Below are positions 1 through 3,056 of a stretch of DNA of 5,392 nt, one piece after another (the first letter of the stretch is position 1; the number at the start of each line of letters is the position of its first letter). The position numbers were made by a program, and so were the translations under genes. Origin of the DNA: DATFYI01 sp035315125 (lineage in GTDB: Bacteria; Chloroflexota; Anaerolineae; Anaerolineales; Anaerolineaceae); NCBI GenBank assembly GCA_035315125.1, contig DATFYI010000150.1, positions 1-5,392 of the forward strand, given 5' to 3'. The notes under the pieces are model-generated. The model had not been told where the DNA came from. It saw nothing but the letters and a program-made list of their open reading frames with translations, and searched no databases.

Positions 1-362
1 TGCGGCAGTGGCAGCGTATCCAGGCAGGGCAGCAGATTATTTAAGAATTGCTGCAGATCCCCTGGACGCACCAACACATCTAGATAATCTGATATTTCGA
101 TACTTCCCACCAATAACAGGCTGGGACGGCCCTGGTGATCCGGAGTAAAAAATAGCGGAATACCACCAACCAATCGGCCGTCTTGCCGAGCAGTGATCAA
201 GGCCAGTTGCGCATCAGGCCATTCACCGCCGCCGCGGGTTTCCCACCAGATGCGCAGATATTCGTAACGCAGAAAGGGTACGTGAGTGACCGATTCAGCC
301 AGTAAATCATTCCATTCTGTTTCCAGGTCATCAGGAAAATTTGTTAAGAGACTGAAATTCAT
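1..362 (-). CDS. GNAT/FemAB-like acyltransferase (CelD/BioF2-type), N-terminal 120 residues only
   Basis: The gene starts at the ATG at 362-360 and runs off the left edge, so its C-terminal part is missing. A GGAG Shine-Dalgarno sequence lies 6 nt before the ATG. The visible residues fit the N-terminal half of the Acetyltransf_6 / CelD-type GNAT family: an early Trp (W17) followed by NDLLAES, an FLRYEYLRIWWE segment (residues 30-41), a strand ending in GRLVGGIPLF (62-71), and a DYLD motif (92-95) after a LLLVGS strand. These features are typical of FemAB-fold N-acyltransferases, a family that includes peptidoglycan and surface-polysaccharide acyltransferases; no substrate can be named. No signal peptide or membrane segment is seen, so it is probably cytoplasmic. 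The gene follows the HD-GYP gene in the same direction but is separated by a strong hairpin and has its own TATAAT box, so it is probably a separate transcription unit. Confidence 0.8.
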   Translation of the reverse strand, partial: MNFSLLTNFPDDLETEWNDLLAESVTHVPFLRYEYLRIWWETRGGGEWPDAQLALITARQDGRLVGGIPLFFTPDHQGRPSLLLVGSIEISDYLDVLVRPGDLQQFLNNLLPCLDTLPLP

Positions 363-459
363 ATTTGCTCCGCGAAATCAGACAGGTAAATGCTTTCCTT
401 TGAATATTTAATTCATGACTGATCATCCACCTGCTTTCTATGCTCAAGAGTTTTCAGGC

Positions 460-488
460 ATTATACCCGCAAATTATGACCTTAAGAA
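460..488 (-). promoter_or_regulatory. Probable sigma-70 type promoter of the acyltransferase gene
   Basis: On the minus strand there is a perfect TATAAT at 465-460, preceded by GCGGG. The -35 position at 17-bp spacing (488-483) reads TTCTTA, a weak match. Transcription would start near 453 and leave a 5' leader of about 90 nt before the ATG at 362. A perfect AT-rich palindrome (489-505) abuts the -35 position. Confidence 0.45.
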
Positions 489-505
489 GAATATTTATAA
501 TATTC
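489..505. repeat. 7-bp perfect palindrome beside the acyltransferase promoter
   Basis: GAATATT (489-495) and AATATTC (499-505) form a perfect inverted repeat with a 3-bp centre. It sits directly upstream of the inferred -35 hexamer of the acyltransferase promoter, where a dimeric regulator could bind. It is wholly A/T apart from its end pairs, so chance occurrence in this AT-rich gap is possible. Confidence 0.35.
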
Positions 506-542
506 ATGTAATTAATTCCGGGTAACAAAGATCCTTTTGATA

Positions 543-579
543 TCAGAAATGCGGCACAACCATTGTGCCGCATTTCTGA
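543..579 (-). terminator. Perfect 17-bp hairpin after the HD-GYP gene, probable terminator
   Basis: Arms 543-559 (TCAGAAATGCGGCACAA on the plus strand) and 563-579 are exact reverse complements with a 3-nt loop. The hairpin begins 55 nt past the HD-GYP stop codon and lies before the acyltransferase promoter, the position expected of a terminator. On neither strand is it followed by a real T-run, so if it terminates transcription it is not a textbook intrinsic terminator. It may instead stabilise the 3' end of the upstream mRNA. Confidence 0.5.
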
Positions 580-634
580 CTTACTCTGGAAAAACCGTTA
601 AATTTGGAGGGAAGGAGGATTGGATCCGAATTTA

Positions 635-1858
635 TTACTCTTTTTGTTGTTCATCCGCAGCAGTGAATAGACTTAAAAAAGCATTCACCACTAATGGGTC
701 AAATTCACTTCCGGCGCAACGCGCCAGTTCAACCTGGGCGTCTTCCTGGGACCGGGCAGGGCGATAGGCGCGTCCATCAGTCATAGCACAATAAGCATCC
801 AGCACAGCCAAAATGCGCGACCCCAATGGTATTTCATCCCCTTTCATCCCGCTCGGATATCCCGTACCGTTTATTCGCTCATGGTGACGTTTTACCAATT
901 CGGCCACATTTGCAAGATCGGGCACCATCATCAAAATCTCTGCCCCAATTTCAGGATGTTTTCGGACAACGACCCATTCCTCTTTTGTTAATGGCCCGGG
1001 ACGGCGCAGAATATCATCCGGAATGGCAATTTTACCGATATCGTGCAGCAAAGCTGCCCAACGGATTGCTTTAATTTCATCCTCAGTTAATCCCAGCTTG
1101 CGTCCAAGTGCTTCTGCCAGGTCAGTCATCCTTTGACTATGGTTACCAGTATAGGGATCACGCGCTTCCAGAGTTTTGGCCAGCGCCAATACAGTATCCA
1201 GGTAACTAGCGGCAAGCTGGTTATTGAGGCGTGCACGGGATATTGCGCTAGCGGTTTGGTCGGCAATTAACATAGCCAGGCGCATATTTTCTTCGTGGAA
1301 AGGTTCGCGTGCAATCCCGCGTTCTTTTCCCAGAACGAGGATGCCCAATGCCTCTGAATCAACCAGCAGAGGCACCAGACAAATTGAAGAACCAGAATTC
1401 AACCGAAGCGCAACGCGCTCTGCTGCGGTCAAACGTTCATCAAACCTATCAAATAAAATGGGTACTTCACCCATCAATACACGTCTGTAAATGTGTTCGG
1501 CCTGACGTGGTTCACGCCGGCCAATTGTATGACCCGAATTTATCCTGCCCGCAGGGTAAGCTGCCTGGCAGATAAATGAACTATCCGCTTCAAGGGTCAA
1601 CACGCGGCAATAAGATACCTGGATAATGTCAACGGCATGCCGGACTATACTTTCTAATAAAGACTCTATACTATTCGTTGCAACTAGTTGGTGGTTCAAG
1701 GCATAAAGGCTCTCCATTTTTTCGAGAGCGACTTTCCCTGAACCGGGAAAAGTATTCTGAAATGCCGCCCCCCCTGGCCTTTTGCCTGAATTCATAGAAT
1801 CGTATTCCCCTTCCATAGGGCTGTGTTGGGCTGATCTGAAAGAGCCAGAGATCGACAT
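635..1858 (-). CDS. GAF + HD-GYP domain protein, probable cyclic-di-GMP phosphodiesterase
   Basis: This 407-residue cytoplasmic protein has a low-complexity N-terminus (1-45), a GAF sensor domain (about 55-210) and an HD-GYP domain (about 215-400). HD-GYP enzymes hydrolyse cyclic di-GMP at a di- or tri-metal centre. The expected ligands are visible: H240 (in DPYTGNHSQR), H272-D273 (LLHDIGKIAIP), H301 (RKHPEIG), H325-H326 (HHERINGTGYP) and D354 (VLDAY). The GYP signature is G333-Y334-P335. Variations: the HHERxDG position is Asn (N330), and the usual second Asp of the DxxDAxT motif is Cys (C357). The residue four before H240 is Tyr, not the Glu of tri-metal family members. It has no receiver or membrane domain, so input probably comes through the GAF domain. 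The ATG at 1858 is preceded by GGAG at 7-nt spacing; an internal Met (M22) has an AAGGGGA before it and is a less likely start. It begins 56 bp after the NHLP gene stop with no terminator between, so the two are probably co-transcribed. Confidence 0.93.
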   Translation of the reverse strand: MSISGSFRSAQHSPMEGEYDSMNSGKRPGGAAFQNTFPGSGKVALEKMESLYALNHQLVATNSIESLLESIVRHAVDIIQVSYCRVLTLEADSSFICQAAYPAGRINSGHTIGRREPRQAEHIYRRVLMGEVPILFDRFDERLTAAERVALRLNSGSSICLVPLLVDSEALGILVLGKERGIAREPFHEENMRLAMLIADQTASAISRARLNNQLAASYLDTVLALAKTLEARDPYTGNHSQRMTDLAEALGRKLGLTEDEIKAIRWAALLHDIGKIAIPDDILRRPGPLTKEEWVVVRKHPEIGAEILMMVPDLANVAELVKRHHERINGTGYPSGMKGDEIPLGSRILAVLDAYCAMTDGRAYRPARSQEDAQVELARCAGSEFDPLVVNAFLSLFTAADEQQKE

Positions 1859-1914
1859 CCGTTTACTCCGTCATCCGGTAACCAGAAGATAAATCTTACC
1901 TTTGAGCCGCTTGA

Positions 1915-2196
1915 TTAATCGCCAGCTGTCATACCCGTAGAGATTTGGACCGCCTGACTGGCAAAATCTGCAAGGGAAGTTGCTCGAATAGAGCTAAGAC
2001 GTCTCTTTTCGTCGCTGGTGATCCGGAAGGCCTCGCCTGCATAACCGTTTGCGATGGCTTTGCCGGGATTTGCCAATAACATCTGCCGGAAATGGATGTT
2101 AACTACAGCAGCAGTAAGCAACCGGCTGATTTCCTGGTGTGGTTTGGGTGTGGCAGATGCCGGACCGTACGAACCTGTATTTCTTTTTCCATTCAT
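1915..2196 (-). CDS. NHLP-clan (nitrile-hydratase-leader-like) small protein, Os1348-type
   Basis: This is a 93-residue protein. After a polar N-terminal tail (1-19) it carries the pattern of NHLP-clan leader regions: a helix with ISRLLTAAVVN (23-33), FRQMLLANPGKAI (36-48, the 'F-R-x-x-L-L-x-x-P-x-x-A' signature), then GYAGEAFRITSDEKRRLSSI (51-70) and LADFASQAV (75-83). This resembles the small proteins annotated in Chloroflexota as Os1348-family NHLP clan; the match is from recognition, not a search. NHLP domains usually serve as leaders of RiPP natural-product precursors. Here no Cys, Ser/Thr-rich or GG-cleaved core follows: the chain ends about ten residues after the domain in STGMTAGD. 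It may therefore be a leader-like protein without a core, or a precursor modified in its short tail. The ATG at 2196 has an ideal AAAGGAG at 8-nt spacing. The HD-GYP gene follows 56 bp downstream. No maturation enzyme is visible nearby. Confidence 0.8.
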   Translation of the reverse strand: MNGKRNTGSYGPASATPKPHQEISRLLTAAVVNIHFRQMLLANPGKAIANGYAGEAFRITSDEKRRLSSIRATSLADFASQAVQISTGMTAGD

Positions 2197-2227
2197 TGTA
2201 TTTTCTCCTTTATAAGCTTGACCTTGT

Positions 2228-2269
2228 GAGTTTTTGGCTTTATATCTTCCGATGAATAGCTAAAAACTC
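2228..2269. repeat. 12-bp inverted repeat spanning the NHLP upstream region
   Basis: GAGTTTTTGGCT (2228-2239) and AGCTAAAAACTC (2258-2269) are inverted copies with one mismatch (G opposite T, a wobble in plus-strand RNA), separated by 18 bp. The only promoter-like box before the NHLP gene, TATAAA on the minus strand at 2244-2239, lies inside it. The layout suits an operator or a regulatory hairpin upstream of the NHLP/HD-GYP pair. No T-run follows on the minus strand, so it is not an obvious terminator. Confidence 0.4.
2239..2266 (-). promoter_or_regulatory. Weak candidate promoter for the NHLP/HD-GYP pair
   Basis: The minus strand has TATAAA at 2244-2239, with TTTTTA 16 bp upstream (2266-2261) as the best, poor, -35 candidate. 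It lies about 45 bp before the NHLP start codon. Only the -10 box supports it; the pair may instead be transcribed from the peptide promoter at 2814-2861, since no clear intrinsic terminator separates them. Confidence 0.25.
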
Positions 2270-2288
2270 CGAGTGCGATGATAACGTC

Positions 2289-2310
2289 ACCGGGGCTGAA
2301 AACACCCGGT
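2289..2310 (-). repeat. GC-rich hairpin between the structured region and the NHLP gene
   Basis: ACCGGG and CCCGGT arms (2289-2294 / 2305-2310) enclose a 10-nt loop. On the minus strand the stem gains one U-G wobble (2311 with 2288), which would be an A-C mismatch on the plus strand. No T-run follows on either strand. It could be an outlying element of the structured RNA candidate upstream. Confidence 0.35.
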
Positions 2311-2371
2311 ACGGGAAGAATCATTGTTATGAAATTGTGTATGCCAAAAAGACCATCTGGTGGTGTAATGG

Positions 2372-2544
2372 GGTAAGACGATTGCCTTACCTCTGCCTAA
2401 CCTCTCCCCCATACGCCAGTTACCTGGCGCTGGAATGGACATGAGACGGTTTCCTGTCTCCGGACTGATCGGCATCAGCCCACCATTCAAAAAAACCACG
2501 AACAAGTCTTGCGAGGCAATCAGTGCTGAAAGAGCCCACTGATT
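2372..2544 (-). ncRNA. Candidate structured RNA: five consecutive stem-loops, family not recognised
   Basis: In minus-strand order five stems occur in 173 nt: 2544-2537/2525-2518 (8 bp, perfect); 2481-2474/2469-2462 (8 bp, loop GCCG); 2460-2454/2449-2443 (7 positions with one A-C mismatch, loop GAAA); 2430-2424/2419-2413 (7 bp, loop GTAA); 2391-2384/2379-2372 (8 bp, loop AATC). The second, fourth and fifth each include a G-U pair on the minus strand where the plus strand would have an A-C mismatch, and two loops are GNRA tetraloops when read on the minus strand. The third hairpin's mismatch would be a wobble on the plus strand, so the strand argument is three to one. The stretch lies in a 515-bp gap between the peptide gene and the NHLP gene, where no convincing protein is encoded. 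I recognise no riboswitch, ribozyme or intron family in it. It could be a long leader of the NHLP mRNA, an independent small RNA, or a remnant of a mobile structured element. Confidence 0.4.
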
Positions 2545-2639
2545 TTTAACCATATTAACCAATACCTTTAATTTAAATTCAATCCATTAGAAAGAAATGC
2601 AATCAACAAAACGAATAAATGCTTGAGAATATAAGATTG

Positions 2640-2693
2640 ATAGGGCCGCCTATTTCCTGTCCGCATCCACCCGGTCTTTGCGGCCCACCGGGT
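2640..2693 (-). repeat. Overlapping GC-rich inverted repeats just after the peptide gene
   Basis: Three stems share bases: ACCCGGT/ACCGGGT (2669-2675 / 2687-2693, 11-nt loop); GGGCCGC/GCGGCCC (2643-2649 / 2680-2686); and ATAGG/CCTAT (2640-2644 / 2649-2653). The second stem uses the loop of the first, so the two can form a pseudoknot; the second and third are mutually exclusive. The block begins 18 nt past the peptide stop codon. No T-run follows on the minus strand, so it is not a standard terminator. It may protect a short peptide mRNA or act as a conformational switch. Confidence 0.45.
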
Positions 2694-2711
2694 TTGCGTC
2701 AAAGATGATCT

Positions 2712-2777
2712 TTAGCCGCCAGCGCCGCCGCCTGCGTGTGGGGATGTCTGGGATAAATCATGCATTTTGTTTTTCAT
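2712..2777 (-). CDS. 21-residue peptide with Gly/Ala-rich C-terminal tail
   Basis: ATG at 2777-2775, TAA at 2714-2712, 21 codons. The peptide starts MKNKMHDL, continues through SQTSPH, and ends in AGGGAGG. The case for a real gene is the strong GAGGAG Shine-Dalgarno 8 nt before the ATG, and a promoter-like -10 with tandem repeats 50-85 bp upstream. The N-terminus is basic and polar; there is no hydrophobic segment, no Cys and no standard signal peptide, so it is not like a type I toxin or a secreted prepeptide. I do not recognise the family. Possible roles are a small RiPP-like precursor, an intracellular or exported signal for the adjacent TPR-containing regulator, or a translated leader controlling the structured RNA downstream. 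The next gene upstream is the SARP-type regulator, separated by a probable terminator, so the peptide has its own promoter. Confidence 0.6.
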   Translation of the reverse strand: MKNKMHDLSQTSPHAGGGAGG

Positions 2778-2813
2778 AGCTCAATCTCCTCAAAAATTGT
2801 TTAATTTCAGTTT

Positions 2814-2861
2814 CTTATAGAATTATTATGACAGGGGGTAGGCTCCAAAGTAGGCTCCAAA
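2814..2861 (-). promoter_or_regulatory. Promoter of the peptide gene with tandem 12-bp activator-type repeats
   Basis: Two perfect head-to-tail copies of GTAGGCTCCAAA (plus strand 2838-2849 and 2850-2861; TTTGGAGCCTAC on the minus strand) end 7 bp before a minus-strand CATAAT at 2830-2825. That box is preceded by TGT, giving an extended -10 form. The -35 position at 17-bp spacing falls inside the repeats and reads CTACTT, so basal activity should be low and an activator needed. SARP family activators are known to bind direct repeats, typically with 11-bp period, placed about 8 bp from the -10; the repeats here have a 12-bp period. A second possible -10, TATAAG, lies at 2819-2814. The expected leader to the ATG at 2777 is about 40 nt. 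Confidence 0.55.
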
Positions 2862-2906
2862 ACCGATAGTTATCAAAAGCATTCCTGACCAATTTTTCGC
2901 AAAAAT

Positions 2907-2924
2907 GGCTTTTTGGGGCTTTTT
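2907..2924. repeat. Short direct repeat GGCTTTTT, 10-bp period
   Basis: GGCTTTTT occurs at 2907-2914 and 2917-2924 on the plus strand (AAAAAGCC on the minus). The 10-bp period places both copies on the same helical face, about 45 bp upstream of the 12-bp promoter repeats. It may be an extra protein site or simply part of an A/T-rich run following the terminator. Confidence 0.25.
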
Positions 2925-2930
2925 AACGCT

Positions 2931-2958
2931 AAAACCACCTTACGGTTTTGCAAGGTGG
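2931..2958 (-). terminator. Probable intrinsic terminator of the regulator gene
   Basis: Read on the minus strand, CCACCTT (2958-2952), a 10-nt loop and AAGGTGG (2941-2935) form a 7-bp stem followed at once by TTTT (2934-2931) and then AGCGTT. It lies about 100 nt after the regulator stop codon and before the peptide promoter. The T-run is short, so termination may be partial. Confidence 0.5.
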
Positions 2959-2988
2959 AGAGCAAGGGCGTTTGTTCGACTACAGTGT

Positions 2989-3040
2989 CATTCTTCTCGC
3001 TGTTTTATACCCTACCTCGACAAAAATCAGCGAGAAAATG
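2989..3040. repeat. Long imperfect inverted repeat after the regulator gene
   Basis: CATTCTTCTCGCTG (2989-3002) and CAGCGAGAAAATG (3028-3040) pair over 13 bp with one bulged base. The stem can extend by TTTT/AAAA (3003-3006 / 3023-3026) past another single bulge, closing on a loop of about 16 nt. It starts 17 nt past the regulator stop codon. No proper T-run follows on either strand, so it is more likely an mRNA 3'-end structure or protein site than a simple terminator. Confidence 0.4.
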
Positions 3041-3056
3041 ATGGTTTCTTTATTTC

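Noticed and set aside
537..767. Plus-strand ORF over the 17-bp hairpin and the end of the HD-GYP gene
   Set aside because: Its start is in the hairpin and its remainder is antisense to a clear HD-GYP coding frame.
2218..2246. Plus-strand promoter-like pair TTGACC - 17 bp - TATATC
   Set aside because: The -10 lacks the important final T and no plus-strand gene follows; it lies inside the 2228-2269 inverted repeat.
2372..2544. Known RNA classes considered for the stem-loop region (GEMM c-di-GMP riboswitches, RNase P, group I and group II introns)
   Set aside because: The conserved cores of those families were not found: no GEMM consensus, no group II domain V, no group I P7 core, and no reverse transcriptase nearby.
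2287..2562. 91-codon minus-strand open frame (TTG start, or ATG at 2553) between the peptide and NHLP genes
   Set aside because: It shows no recognisable family and has a poorly placed AAAGG as its only ribosome site. It covers the run of stem-loops, which explains the stretch better as RNA. It is kept only as a possibility.
2568..2666. 32-codon minus-strand ORF with a basic start and a hydrophobic stretch (YILKHLFVLLIAFL)
   Set aside because: No usable Shine-Dalgarno at proper spacing, and the start codon sits against the GC-rich hairpin at 2669-2693. It would resemble a small membrane peptide, but nothing else supports it.
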